Source: an uncultured Actinomyces sp. (GTDB lineage: Bacteria > Actinomycetota > Actinomycetes > Actinomycetales > Actinomycetaceae). From it: 64,000 nt of DNA. The stretch spans positions 1 through 64,000 of the forward strand of contig CALLSD010000018.1 in NCBI GenBank assembly GCA_938014245.1, written 5' to 3'. Position 1 is the stretch's first letter, and each line of letters begins with the position of its first letter. Made by a program: the position numbers and the translations under genes. The notes beneath the pieces are model-generated. The model made no database searches, had not been told where the DNA came from, and saw only the letters and a program-made list of their open reading frames with translations. Below are positions 7,300-15,627 of the stretch, piece by piece.

Positions 7300-8592
7300 T
7301 TGCTCAGTGCGTTCGCGCAGGCATTCCGTACCCCAGATCTTCGACGGAAGCTTCTTTTCTCGCTGTTCATTATGGCGATGTTCCGTCTTGGATCTTTTAT
7401 CCCAACTCCGGGCGTTGATTCGCAGGCAGTTGCGAAGTGTCTAGCTCAGCAAAATGACGCCTCGCTTCTGGACCTCGTCAACCTATTCTCCGGTGGGGCG
7501 CTCCTCCAGTTGTCTGTCTTCGCGTTGGGCATCATGCCCTACATCACCGCGTCGATTATTATCCAGCTTCTTCGCGTCGTGATTCCGCGCTTCGATGACC
7601 TCCACAAGGAAGGTCAGACAGGCCAGGCGAAGCTCACGCAGTACACCCGTTACCTGACAATCTTCCTGGGTATTCTCCAGTCGACGACGATGATCTCACT
7701 GGCCCGCTCCGGCAACCTTTTCGCCGGATGCTCTGAGAAGGTCATCCCCTCGAACTCCGTGTGGACTTTCCTCCTCATGATGATCGTGATGACGGCCGGT
7801 ACCGGTGTCATCATGTGGCTGGGTGAATTGATCACCGAGCGCGGCATCGGTAACGGTATGTCCCTCTTGATCTTCACCTCAATCACCGCGCGTATGCCCG
7901 CGCAGCTTCTGACCATCGGCCAGGGCGGTAAGTGGGGAGCGGTCTTCGCGATCCTCGGCCTCATGCTTGTCGTCTCGATTGTGGTCGTCTACCTCGAGCA
8001 GGCTCAGCGCCGAATTCCGGTTCAGTATGCAAAGCGCATGATCGGCCGGCGCCAGTACGGTGGAACCACCACCTATATCCCGCTCAAGATCAACATGTCC
8101 GGCGTTATCCCGGTTATCTTCGCATCATCTCTTCTTGCATTCCCCCCGATGCTTGCTCAGTTTGGTCGCCAGGACTCCAAGTGGGTCCAGTGGATCAGCG
8201 CCAACTTCCATCAGGACGCGTGGCCCTACTTGACCACCTACGCCCTGCTCACGCTCTTCTTCACCTTCTTCTACACCGCGATCACTTTCGATCCCGATGA
8301 AGTAGCGGACAACATGAAGCGCTACGGTGGCTTTATTCCCGGCTATCGTGCCGGCCGTCCGACGGCTGAATATCTGCGCTACGTGATCAACCGAATCACC
8401 ACCGCCGGTGCTCTCTACTTGGTCACTGTCGCATTGATCCCGTCGTTGGCGATCATCCCGCTGCATATTTCTCAAGGACAAATGCCCTTCGGCGGCACGA
8501 CCCTTCTGATTATCATCGGTGTCGGCCTGCAGACGGTGAAGGAAATTAATACACAGCTTCAACAGCACCACTACGAAGGATTCTTGCGATGA
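7300..8592 (+). CDS. secY: Sec translocase channel subunit SecY
   Basis: SecY (430 aa), the ten-helix channel through which unfolded proteins cross the cytoplasmic membrane with SecA and SecE. Typical features are the RRKLLFSLFIMAMFRLGSF first helix, plug region, GMSLLIF segment and PVQYAKRMIGRRQYGG cytoplasmic loop. The start is TTG at 7300, chosen because a strong AGGAGG lies at 7289-7294 and the protein aligns from there. The 233-base gap from rplO allows a separate promoter. It overlaps adk by four bases. Confidence 0.97.
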   Translation: MLSAFAQAFRTPDLRRKLLFSLFIMAMFRLGSFIPTPGVDSQAVAKCLAQQNDASLLDLVNLFSGGALLQLSVFALGIMPYITASIIIQLLRVVIPRFDDLHKEGQTGQAKLTQYTRYLTIFLGILQSTTMISLARSGNLFAGCSEKVIPSNSVWTFLLMMIVMTAGTGVIMWLGELITERGIGNGMSLLIFTSITARMPAQLLTIGQGGKWGAVFAILGLMLVVSIVVVYLEQAQRRIPVQYAKRMIGRRQYGGTTTYIPLKINMSGVIPVIFASSLLAFPPMLAQFGRQDSKWVQWISANFHQDAWPYLTTYALLTLFFTFFYTAITFDPDEVADNMKRYGGFIPGYRAGRPTAEYLRYVINRITTAGALYLVTVALIPSLAIIPLHISQGQMPFGGTTLLIIIGVGLQTVKEINTQLQQHHYEGFLR

Positions 8593-9164
8593 CCGCTATC
8601 GTTCTCCTCGGCCCTCCCGGAGCGGGCAAGGGCACACAGGCAGCACGTATCGCCGAGCGTTTGGGTATTCCCGCGATCTCGACCGGAGAGATTTTCCGCG
8701 CCAATATGTCCGAGGGCACCGAGCTGGGCAAGCGTGCCAAGGAGTACATGGAACGCGGAGAGTTCGTTCCCGACTCTGTTACGAACCCCATGGTGAAGGT
8801 TCGCCTCGCGGCACCCGACACCGCAAATGGCTTCCTTCTTGACGGATACCCGCGCACGCTCGAGCAAGCGCATGTCCTACGCGATATGCTCGCTGAGCTC
8901 GGAGTCAGCCTCGACGTCGTCCTCGAAATTCAGGTCGACGAAGACGAGGTTGTTGCTCGCATGCTCAAGCGCGCGACCGAGCAGAACCGCGCGGATGACA
9001 CCGAACCCGTGATCCGCCACCGCCTCGAGATCTACCACGAATTGACCGAACCCATGGCCACCTACTACGCAGACCAGGATCTGCTTCAGGCAATCGATGG
9101 TCGCGGAACGATTGACGAAGTCAGCGAACGCATCTTCGCAGTCTTGGACGGTCTCAATAGCTAA
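8589..9164 (+). CDS. adk: Adenylate kinase
   Basis: Adenylate kinase (191 aa) interconverts ATP, AMP and ADP. The P-loop GPPGAGKGTQ is at residues 7-16, with the AMP-binding STGEIFRANM and DGYPRTLEQA segments downstream. The LID is short and lacks zinc cysteines, the form usual in actinobacteria. The ATG overlaps the secY stop (ATGA), so it is coupled to secY. A terminator-like hairpin follows before map. Confidence 0.97.
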   Translation: MTAIVLLGPPGAGKGTQAARIAERLGIPAISTGEIFRANMSEGTELGKRAKEYMERGEFVPDSVTNPMVKVRLAAPDTANGFLLDGYPRTLEQAHVLRDMLAELGVSLDVVLEIQVDEDEVVARMLKRATEQNRADDTEPVIRHRLEIYHELTEPMATYYADQDLLQAIDGRGTIDEVSERIFAVLDGLNS

Positions 9165-9206
9165 AGCATTGCGTACATGGCGCTCGACGCAGCGTTGACG
9201 CAAAAC

Positions 9207-9247
9207 TGGGGCGTGGTGGCAAACGACCATCGCGCCCCATAATTTTT
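9207..9247 (+). terminator. Terminator-like hairpin between adk and map
   Basis: Stem TGGGGCG / CGCCCCA with an inner TGGT/ACCA helix, followed by TAATTTTTA. The T-run makes it a plausible intrinsic terminator, but the map Shine-Dalgarno lies immediately after it, so it may act as an attenuator. Confidence 0.5.
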
Positions 9248-9263
9248 ATCTGAAGGAAACAGC

Positions 9264-10244
9264 ATGTCCCGCATTGAATACAAAACTCGCGACCAGATGA
9301 AGTGGATGCGTGAGTCTGGACTTGTCGTCGCAGAAATTCACCGCAGCCTGCGTGAAGCAGCGCGCCCTGGTATCACGACAGCTGAACTTGACGAAGTGAG
9401 TGCCGACGCGATCCGTCGCTGTGGTGCTCGTTCGAATTTCCTCAACTACTACGGCTATCCCGCCACCGTATGTATTTCACCCAATGACGTTATCGTCCAT
9501 GGCATCCCTGGAAAGTACAAGCTTGCCGCCGGTGACATCGTGAGCTTTGACTGTGGCGCATGGCTCGAGCGCTCTGGCCAGCAGTGGCACGGCGATGCAG
9601 CCTTCACCTTGGTCATTGGCGACGAATTCACGAGCGACGAGGACTTTGCCGCCACTTGGGTGCGCCGCCACCAAGGCCCCGGAGCGGGCAAGCGCTGGGG
9701 TGGCGCGGTTCCTACAGCAGGTGCGTCCTCGCCGGACGAGGCCTCGGCAGTGGTATCGAAGCAGGGGAGCGTCGCGCGCAGGCGTGAGCTGGACCTGGTG
9801 ACGCGCGAGGCTTTGTGGGCCGCGCTTGCTTCCGTCGCGCACGGTAAGCGTGTAAGCGCGATCGGCGAGGCCGTGGAACGCGTCGTCGCTGAACGCGCGG
9901 AAGACCTGGGCTGGGAAGCGGGAATTATCGAGGACTTCACGGGGCACGGCATCGGAACAAAGATGCATCAGGACCCGGAGGTTCTGAACTATCGCGTGCG
10001 CGGACTCATGCCGAAATTGCGTCCGGGAATGGTTCTTGCTGTGGAACCGATGCTGACGACCGGTGATATTGAGACCCTGACAGAAAACGATGACTGGACC
10101 GTGCGTTCGGTTGACGGTTCCGATGCCGCCCAGTGGGAGCATACCGTGGCGATCCTCGACGATGGCATCAGTATTCTCAGTGCGATCGATGGGGGAGTGG
10201 CTGGCTTAGCGCCCTTCGGCGTGACCCCGGTCAGCCTCGACTGA
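9264..10244 (+). CDS. map: Type I methionine aminopeptidase with a ~54-residue insertion
   Basis: Removes the initiator methionine from nascent proteins. All expected ligands are seen: His79, the dimetal residues Asp96 and Asp111, His228 (in GHGIG), Glu261 (in VEPML) and Glu292 (WEH). At 326 aa it is longer than usual (about 250-290). Residues ~121-174, between the strand after Asp111 and the ELDLVTREALWAAL helix, are extra and low in complexity (Gly, Ala, Ser, Arg, Glu). A GAAGGA Shine-Dalgarno precedes the ATG. Part of the secY-adk-map-infA cluster. Confidence 0.95.
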   Translation: MSRIEYKTRDQMKWMRESGLVVAEIHRSLREAARPGITTAELDEVSADAIRRCGARSNFLNYYGYPATVCISPNDVIVHGIPGKYKLAAGDIVSFDCGAWLERSGQQWHGDAAFTLVIGDEFTSDEDFAATWVRRHQGPGAGKRWGGAVPTAGASSPDEASAVVSKQGSVARRRELDLVTREALWAALASVAHGKRVSAIGEAVERVVAERAEDLGWEAGIIEDFTGHGIGTKMHQDPEVLNYRVRGLMPKLRPGMVLAVEPMLTTGDIETLTENDDWTVRSVDGSDAAQWEHTVAILDDGISILSAIDGGVAGLAPFGVTPVSLD

Positions 10245-10302
10245 CATTAAGCGTGAGGCGATAGACATTGTCTCCGGCTTTTCAAGAGGGCCTCAAATAG
10301 CG

Positions 10303-10308
10303 TAGGCT
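10303..10308 (+). promoter_or_regulatory. Candidate -10 element upstream of infA
   Basis: TAGGCT hexamer in the map-infA gap, matching the TAGNNT -10 form seen upstream of other genes here. No good -35 is visible. It could drive the infA-rpmJ-rpsM-rpsK-rpoA-rplQ unit separately from secY. Confidence 0.35.
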
Positions 10309-10415
10309 CGACCCTTGGACGTGTCTTTGGGATCAGTATGCCTGTTTTCAAAGACCATCCCGAGCGGCCTGTGGCCGCCCGATTCCGAAAAAGTAGTAGA
10401 GGATAGACGGAGGAT

Positions 10416-10637
10416 ATGGCGAAGAAGGACGGCGTCATCGAAATCGAAGGCACGGTTGTCGAAGCCTTGCCGAATGCGATGTTCCGCGTGGAATTGAGCA
10501 ATGGACACATCGTGCTTGGCCACATTGCCGGCAAGATGCGTCAGCACTACATCCGCATTCTGCCCGAGGACCGTGTGGTCGTCGAGCTGAGCCCCTACGA
10601 CCTCTCCCGAGGCCGCATCGTCTACCGCTACAAGTGA
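10416..10637 (+). CDS. infA: Translation initiation factor IF-1
   Basis: IF-1 (73 aa), the single OB-fold factor that blocks the ribosomal A site during initiation. It is nearly identical to the bacterial consensus: MAKKDGVIEIEGTVVEALPN, LSNGHIVLGHIAGKMR and the C-terminal YDLSRGRIVYRYK. A GGAGG Shine-Dalgarno precedes it. It is followed by rpmJ, as in most Gram-positives. Confidence 0.98.
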   Translation: MAKKDGVIEIEGTVVEALPNAMFRVELSNGHIVLGHIAGKMRQHYIRILPEDRVVVELSPYDLSRGRIVYRYK

Positions 10638-10680
10638 ACAAACCGACACAAGCTACCCGCGGGTAGCGGAGGTACACACC

Positions 10681-10794
10681 ATGAAGGTCAAGCCGAGTGT
10701 CAAGAAGATCTGTGACAAGTGCAAGGTGATTCGTCGCCACGGCAACGTCATGGTCATCTGTGACAACCCCAGGCACAAGCAGCGTCAGGGCTGA
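10681..10794 (+). CDS. rpmJ: 50S ribosomal protein L36 (37 aa, zinc-binding form)
   Basis: Short gene encoding 37 residues beginning MKVKPSVKKICDKCKVIRR. Zinc ligands C11, C14, C27 and H32 are all present, so this is the C+ form of L36. An AGCGGAGG Shine-Dalgarno precedes the ATG. It lies between infA and rpsM, its canonical position. Confidence 0.97.
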   Translation: MKVKPSVKKICDKCKVIRRHGNVMVICDNPRHKQRQG

Positions 10795-10935
10795 TCCCTC
10801 GCTGTGAAAACGCCGGAGCAATCCGGCAGCATCATTCCACACGCGCTTGCGCGACCCTCGGTTCGGAGGCCGGGGCCGGGTGGCTCACCCGGGAGGAGTG
10901 GTGACGACCTCCGATGAACAATTTGGAGCATAAAC

Positions 10936-11310
10936 ATGGCACGTATTGCCGGCGTCGACCTCCCTCGCGAAAAGCGTATGGAGATCGCGCTCACGTACAT
11001 CTATGGAGTTGGACGCACCCGCGCCAAGGAGACCCTCGAGGCCACCGGCGTGAGCCCCGATCTTCGCGTGAAGGATGCTACCGAGGAAGACCTCGTCAAG
11101 CTGCGCGAATACATCGAGAACACCTTTAAGGTGGAAGGCGATCTGCGTCGTGAGGTTCAGGCAGATATCCGTCGCAAGATTGAGATCGGATCCTACCAGG
11201 GACTTCGTCACCGTCGTGGCCTGCCGGTCCACGGTCAGCGCACCAAGACCAATGCGCGTACCCGCAAGGGCCCCAAGCGCACCGTTGCAGGTAAGAAGAA
11301 GGCTAAGTAA
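10936..11310 (+). CDS. rpsM: 30S ribosomal protein S13
   Basis: S13 (124 aa) begins MARIAGVDLPREKRMEIALTYIYGVG and ends with the GLPVHGQRTKTNARTRKGP signature. It forms the A-site finger/subunit bridge and contacts tRNA. A GGAG-containing leader and a CCGGGTG/CACCCGG hairpin lie just upstream. It is followed by rpsK. Confidence 0.98.
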   Translation: MARIAGVDLPREKRMEIALTYIYGVGRTRAKETLEATGVSPDLRVKDATEEDLVKLREYIENTFKVEGDLRREVQADIRRKIEIGSYQGLRHRRGLPVHGQRTKTNARTRKGPKRTVAGKKKAK

Positions 11311-11365
11311 AGCCACTCAGTCCTGTGTGGACTGATACAACACGACTTCGAAGGAACTGAAAGTA

Positions 11366-11773
11366 ATGGCTGCAAAGACCACTCGTTCCGGCGCTGGACG
11401 CAAGCCGCGCCGCCGGATTTCAAAGAACGTTACTCACGGACACGCGTACATCAAGTCGACGTTCAACAACACTATCGTTTCTATCACTGACCCCACCGGT
11501 GCAGTGATCTCCTGGGCCTCTTCCGGCCAGGTGGGCTTCAAGGGTTCGCGTAAGTCGACCCCCTTCGCTGCTCAGCTTGCCGCCGAGGCTGCCGCGCGTC
11601 GCGCTCAGGAGCACGGCATGAAGAAGGTCGACGTCTTCGTGAAGGGTCCCGGCTCCGGCCGTGAGACCGCGATCCGCTCGCTGCAGGCTGCTGGCCTGGA
11701 AGTTGGCTCGATCCAGGACGTGACGCCCCAGGCATTCAACGGCGCTCGTCCCCCGAAGCGTCGTCGCGTCTGA
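11366..11773 (+). CDS. rpsK: 30S ribosomal protein S11
   Basis: S11 (135 aa) of the small-subunit platform, with HGHAYIKSTFNNTIVSITD, the GFKGSRKSTPFAAQ region and the C-terminal DVTPQAFNGARPPKRRRV. In many bacteria, including many actinobacteria, rpsD follows here, but the next gene is rpoA. Confidence 0.98.
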   Translation: MAAKTTRSGAGRKPRRRISKNVTHGHAYIKSTFNNTIVSITDPTGAVISWASSGQVGFKGSRKSTPFAAQLAAEAAARRAQEHGMKKVDVFVKGPGSGRETAIRSLQAAGLEVGSIQDVTPQAFNGARPPKRRRV

Positions 11774-11924
11774 GCCCCGGAGGGTGGAAATCCGACGGAA
11801 ATCCACCCCCCACGTCTGGGCGGGATCACAAAAGAATCCGTGGCCTCGTCCTTACCTTTTTCCCCGCAATGCGGGACCCCTATCCGGCGTCATATGGCGG
11901 GCGCCGGGAAGAAAGGACTAAGAC

Positions 11925-12923
11925 GTGCTCATTGCAGAGCGACCCATCCTGACCGAAGAGAAGGTCAGCGAACTGCGCTCCCGTTTCATCCTGGAGCCCC
12001 TTGAGCCCGGTTTCGGCTACACGCTGGGTAACTCCCTGCGCCGAACCCTGCTCTCGTCGATCCCTGGCGCTGCTGTGACCTCCATCCGCATTGATGGAGT
12101 GCCTCACGAGTTCCGCACGATCGAGGGCGTGAGGGAAGACGTCGCCGAGATCATCCTGAACATCAAGCAGATCGTTCTCTCCTCCGAGAATGACGAGCCT
12201 GTTGTCATGTACCTGCGCAAGGCAGGCCCGGGAGAGGTCGTCGCAGGGGATATCACCCCTCCGGCCGGCGTTGAGATTCACAACCCCGATCTGCACCTGG
12301 CAACCCTGAACGAAAAGGGCAAGCTGGAGATCGAGCTGACTGTTGAGCGTGGCCGCGGCTACGTTTCGGCAGCTCAGAACAAGGACCCTCAGGCTGAGAT
12401 TTCCCGCATCCCGATCGATTCGATCTATTCGCCCGTTGTCAAGGTGACCTACAAGGTCGAGGCAACGCGTGTTGAGCAGCGCACCGACTTCGATCGCCTG
12501 ATCATCGATGTCGAAACCAAGCCGGCAATCACCCCGCGTGACGCCGTTGCCTCCGCTGGCAAGACCTTGGTTGAGCTCTTTGGTCTGATGCGCGAACTGA
12601 ACGAGGAAGCCGAAGGCATTGAAGTTGGTCCCTCGACCACCGATGCCACTCTCGCTGCCGACCTCGCGCTGCCCATTGAGAACCTCGGCCTGCAGTCGCG
12701 TTCCTACAACGCCCTGCGTCGCCGCGGAATCCTCACTGTTGGCGAGCTCGTGGCTCACTCCGAGGCGGATCTGCTTGACATTCGCAACTTCGGAACGAAG
12801 TCGATTGAAGAAATCAAGGAAGCTCTTGCAACCCTTGGTATGACCCTGAAGGATTCCGTCCTGCCCTCCGGTGAGGCCAGCGAGTCCGGGTCTATCCACT
12901 TCAGCGACGACCAGTCCATCTGA
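11925..12923 (+). CDS. rpoA: DNA-directed RNA polymerase alpha subunit
   Basis: RNA polymerase alpha (332 aa): N-terminal dimerisation domain (LEPLEPGFGYTLGNSLRRTLLSSIPG near residues 26-50) and C-terminal DNA-binding domain (IENLGLQSRSYNALRRRGI, about residues 245-310), ending with a short Ser/Gly-rich tail. The start is GTG at 11925 after a GAAAGGA leader. The ~150-base gap from rpsK holds a hairpin (GGGTGGA/TCCACCC, 11782-11808). Confidence 0.98.
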   Translation: MLIAERPILTEEKVSELRSRFILEPLEPGFGYTLGNSLRRTLLSSIPGAAVTSIRIDGVPHEFRTIEGVREDVAEIILNIKQIVLSSENDEPVVMYLRKAGPGEVVAGDITPPAGVEIHNPDLHLATLNEKGKLEIELTVERGRGYVSAAQNKDPQAEISRIPIDSIYSPVVKVTYKVEATRVEQRTDFDRLIIDVETKPAITPRDAVASAGKTLVELFGLMRELNEEAEGIEVGPSTTDATLAADLALPIENLGLQSRSYNALRRRGILTVGELVAHSEADLLDIRNFGTKSIEEIKEALATLGMTLKDSVLPSGEASESGSIHFSDDQSI

Positions 12924-12964
12924 CATGCTGCGTCCGGTGGACGCATAAATTCCTAGGAGACAAA

Positions 12965-13546
12965 ATGCCCACCCCCAAGAAGGGTGCTCGTCTGGGCGGA
13001 AGCCCGGCACACCAGAAGCTGATCCTCAAGAACCTCGCGACTCAGCTCATTGAACACCGCTCTCTGACCACGACCGAGGCCAAGGCTAAGGCCCTGCGCC
13101 CCTTCGTTGAGAAGCTCGTGACCAAGGCAAAGCGTGGCGACATCCACGCTCGCCGTACCGTTGCACGCGTCATCACCGACCGCGATGCGCTCTACACCCT
13201 GTTCGACGTCATTGCTCCTGCTCTTGACCCCGAGCGTAAGGGCGGCTACACCCGTCTGACCCGCCTGGGCAACCGCAAGGGCGACAATGCCCCCATGATG
13301 CAGATTGAGTTCTGCATGGAGGCCGTCGAGAAGAAGGCAGTCGTGAAGTCTGCTGAGAAGGCTGCCGAAAAGGCCGCTGCTGCTGAAGTTGCAGCAGAAG
13401 CTGAGGAAGCCGCAGAAGCAGCAGCAGAGCGCGCCGAAGAGGCTCGTGAAGAAGGCGACCTCGCCAAGGCTAACGAGGCTGAAGAAATCGCAGCCGAGGC
13501 CGGAGAAGAAGCTGACGCCGCCGAGCAGGTCGAAGAAGAGAAGTGA
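12965..13546 (+). CDS. rplQ: 50S ribosomal protein L17 with long Ala/Glu-rich tail
   Basis: The first ~120 residues are a normal L17 (MPTPKKGARLGGSPAHQKLILKN onward, with TKAKRGDIHARR), located near the exit tunnel. The remaining ~70 residues are almost wholly Ala, Glu and Lys, predicted helical and acidic. Total length is 193 aa versus 116-130 in most bacteria; tails of this kind occur in actinobacteria. Last gene of the alpha operon, followed by a strong hairpin. Confidence 0.97.
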   Translation: MPTPKKGARLGGSPAHQKLILKNLATQLIEHRSLTTTEAKAKALRPFVEKLVTKAKRGDIHARRTVARVITDRDALYTLFDVIAPALDPERKGGYTRLTRLGNRKGDNAPMMQIEFCMEAVEKKAVVKSAEKAAEKAAAAEVAAEAEEAAEAAAERAEEAREEGDLAKANEAEEIAAEAGEEADAAEQVEEEK

Positions 13547-13571
13547 CCACGCTCGCGTAAGCGACTTTTCG

Positions 13572-13609
13572 GGGCCGGGCACCACAACTGTGGTGCCCGG
13601 CCCTTGTGC
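13572..13609 (+). terminator. Terminator after rplQ
   Basis: Perfect 14-bp stem GGGCCGGGCACCAC / GTGGTGCCCGGCCC with an AACT loop, followed by TTGTGCT. It lies 25 bases after the rplQ stop and closes the large ribosomal operon. Confidence 0.85.
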
Positions 13610-13666
13610 TATGCCTATTTCGCCATGTATTTCTTGCCTCTTCAGGATGAAAATCGGTGGGGGCTG

Positions 13667-13672
13667 TAGCCT
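13667..13672 (+). promoter_or_regulatory. -10 element placing transcription start at the ROK kinase ATG
   Basis: TAGCCT followed by exactly six bases and then the ATG at 13679. With usual -10 to start-site spacing the transcript would begin at or next to the A of the start codon, so the mRNA is probably leaderless. No convincing -35. Confidence 0.45.
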
Positions 13673-13678
13673 GTACGT

Positions 13679-14428
13679 ATGACTCGTAAGATGACCTTGG
13701 CTGTCGACTGTGGCGGCGGCGGAATCAAAGCATCCGTATTGGATTCCCTTGGAACAATGGTTGCTCCGCCCAAACGCACTCCGACTCCCTATCCTCTTCC
13801 TCCGCAGCTCTTGGTCGACACTGTCGTCGAATTGGCCTCGCAGCTTCCGGCTGCCGATCGAGTCACCCTTGGAATGCCGGGAATGATTCGCCACGGCATT
13901 GTCATTGCCACTCCGCACTACATCACCAAAGATGGTCCCCGTTCTCGCGTTGTCCCTGAACTTGTCACCTTGTGGGATCACTTTGATATGGCAGGTGCGT
14001 TGGAGAAGGCGTTGGGCCTCCCCACGAAAGTCCTCAATGATGCAGAAGTCGCGGGTGCGGGTGTTGTGACCGGCCGAGGCCTCGAAATGATTATCACTTT
14101 GGGCACGGGTCTTGGAAACGCTGTTTTTGACGGCGGACGCCTTGCCCCACATGTTGAAGTCTCCCAGGGGCCGATTCGCTGGGGGCTCACCTACGACGAC
14201 TACATCGGCGAGCATGAACGCTTGCGCTTGGGCGATATGCATTGGTCACGCCGCGTCCGCCGCGTCGTTGAGGGCCTGCGCCCCATGTACATGTGGGATC
14301 GCCTCTATTTGGGTGGGGGAAACTCTAAGCGCATTGTTCCTTCGCAACGTGAAAAGCTTGGGGATGATGTCATCATCGTCCCCAACGACGCGGGAATTAT
14401 TGGGGGAGTGCGCTCGTGGGAGCTTTAG
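13679..14428 (+). CDS. ROK-family sugar kinase, polyphosphate-glucokinase-like
   Basis: Protein of 249 aa with the ASKHA phosphate-1 loop AVDCGGGGIKAS (residues 8-19), the N120-D121 pair (VLNDAEVAGAG, catalytic Asp) and the phosphate-2 loop LGTGLGNAVFDGG. Length and layout match the polyphosphate/ATP glucokinases (PpgK) of actinobacteria, which phosphorylate glucose. The Cys-rich zinc motif of NagC/Mlc-type ROK proteins is absent and the region after the phosphate-2 loop is atypical, so the substrate is uncertain. It overlaps truA by 13 bases. Confidence 0.8.
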   Translation: MTRKMTLAVDCGGGGIKASVLDSLGTMVAPPKRTPTPYPLPPQLLVDTVVELASQLPAADRVTLGMPGMIRHGIVIATPHYITKDGPRSRVVPELVTLWDHFDMAGALEKALGLPTKVLNDAEVAGAGVVTGRGLEMIITLGTGLGNAVFDGGRLAPHVEVSQGPIRWGLTYDDYIGEHERLRLGDMHWSRRVRRVVEGLRPMYMWDRLYLGGGNSKRIVPSQREKLGDDVIIVPNDAGIIGGVRSWEL

Positions 14429-15402
14429 AATCTGCCTCGCTGAGGATCCGTCTTGACCTTGCCTATGATGGGACGTTCTTTCACGGCTGGGCCTCTCAAG
14501 ATGGCCTGCGCACTGTTCAAGGAGTTCTCACCCTTGCCCTTGAGACGATTCTTCGCCACTCCATTACGCTCACCGTCGCTGGGCGGACCGATGCGGGAGT
14601 GCATGCGCGTCACCAGGTTGTTCACTTCGACTGCGCCGCGCAAGCCTTCCACGGCCTCGTGAGGGAGAAGAACCAACCTAGCGACGAAGGGGAACTGAGC
14701 GCAGTGTGCGCCGAGGCTCTCCAGCGGCGAGTGAATTCCCTCTTGGGGCGCGCCTATGGTGATTTCGCAATCGGCAGTGGACTGAAGGTCCCTCGAGGAA
14801 CCAGCGATGTGCGCATTGATCGGGTGAGGGTCGTCAGTTCTGACTTCGATGCGCGCTTTGCTGCCCTTGAGCGCTCCTACACGTATCGCCTCGCCCCCGA
14901 GGGGCAGCTTCCCTTGGCTCGGCGCTGGGACGTGTGCGAGGTCTCCCACGCTCTCGATATCGAGGCGATGAACCGCGCGGCGCAACCACTGCTGGGTGAG
15001 CATGACTTCCTCGCGTATTGCCGCCCACGTGAGGGGGCGACGACGATTCGTGAGTTGCGTGAGTTGCGTATTATTCCCGAGGCCGGGGGGAGCGGCGTCC
15101 TTGAGTGCCACGTGCGTGCGGATGCCTTCTGCCACTCTATGGTTCGATCCCTTGTCGCTGCTCTTATTGAAGTCGGTAGGGGAGCGCGCGAGGAGACGTG
15201 GCCCGCGCAGCTGCTCGAGAAGGCCTCGCGCCAAGACGCGGCGCCTATTGCCCCCGCCCACGGGCTGACCTTGGAATCCGTTAGCTATCCCGACGAGGCC
15301 GAGTGGAGTGCGCAGGTTCACCGCACTCGCAGGATTCGCGGCTTTGCCTTCGATGGAAGCGTTGAAGAGTGGGCGATGGGTGGCAATTGCTGTGCTGGTT
15401 GA
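14416..15402 (+). CDS. truA: tRNA pseudouridine(38-40) synthase
   Basis: TruA (328 aa) converts U38-U40 of the anticodon arm to pseudouridine. The N-terminal RLDLAYDGTFFHGWASQ, the catalytic AGRTDAGVHA with Asp59, and the C-terminal FCHSMVRSLVAALIEVGRG are clear. Insertions around residues 80-110 and near 285 explain the extra length over the usual ~260-290. The GTG start lies inside the 3' end of the ROK gene. In many actinobacteria truA follows rplQ and precedes rplM, as here apart from the kinase. Confidence 0.95.
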   Translation: MGALESASLRIRLDLAYDGTFFHGWASQDGLRTVQGVLTLALETILRHSITLTVAGRTDAGVHARHQVVHFDCAAQAFHGLVREKNQPSDEGELSAVCAEALQRRVNSLLGRAYGDFAIGSGLKVPRGTSDVRIDRVRVVSSDFDARFAALERSYTYRLAPEGQLPLARRWDVCEVSHALDIEAMNRAAQPLLGEHDFLAYCRPREGATTIRELRELRIIPEAGGSGVLECHVRADAFCHSMVRSLVAALIEVGRGAREETWPAQLLEKASRQDAAPIAPAHGLTLESVSYPDEAEWSAQVHRTRRIRGFAFDGSVEEWAMGGNCCAG

Positions 15403-15445
15403 GCAAGAAACGATTTGAGGAATAAGCCACACTCTGGTCTGCGCT

Positions 15446-15475
15446 TTGACCCAGAGCGCCGCGGACGCATAGACT
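15446..15475 (+). promoter_or_regulatory. Sigma-70-type promoter of rplM-rpsI
   Basis: TTGACC (15446-15451), 18-base spacer, TAGACT (15470-15475). It lies about 150 bases upstream of rplM in the only sizeable gap between truA and rplM, so rplM-rpsI has its own promoter and a long 5' leader. Confidence 0.6.
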
Positions 15476-15627
15476 AGCAGGTGCTGTGCGTCAGCTGGAC
15501 CTTCGGTGCCTTCCCACTCGCCGGAGAAGAAATTCGGCTGATGCCTCGCGGAACCGTTTCATAGCGGGCCGGTGCGTTGAATATTCGATGCTAGGCCCCA
15601 TGACAGAAAGAATTGAAGGTTACGCCC

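Noticed and set aside
11880..14242. Long minus-strand frames opposite rpoA and rplQ/ROK kinase
   Set aside because: Both mirror confident genes and have low-complexity translations.
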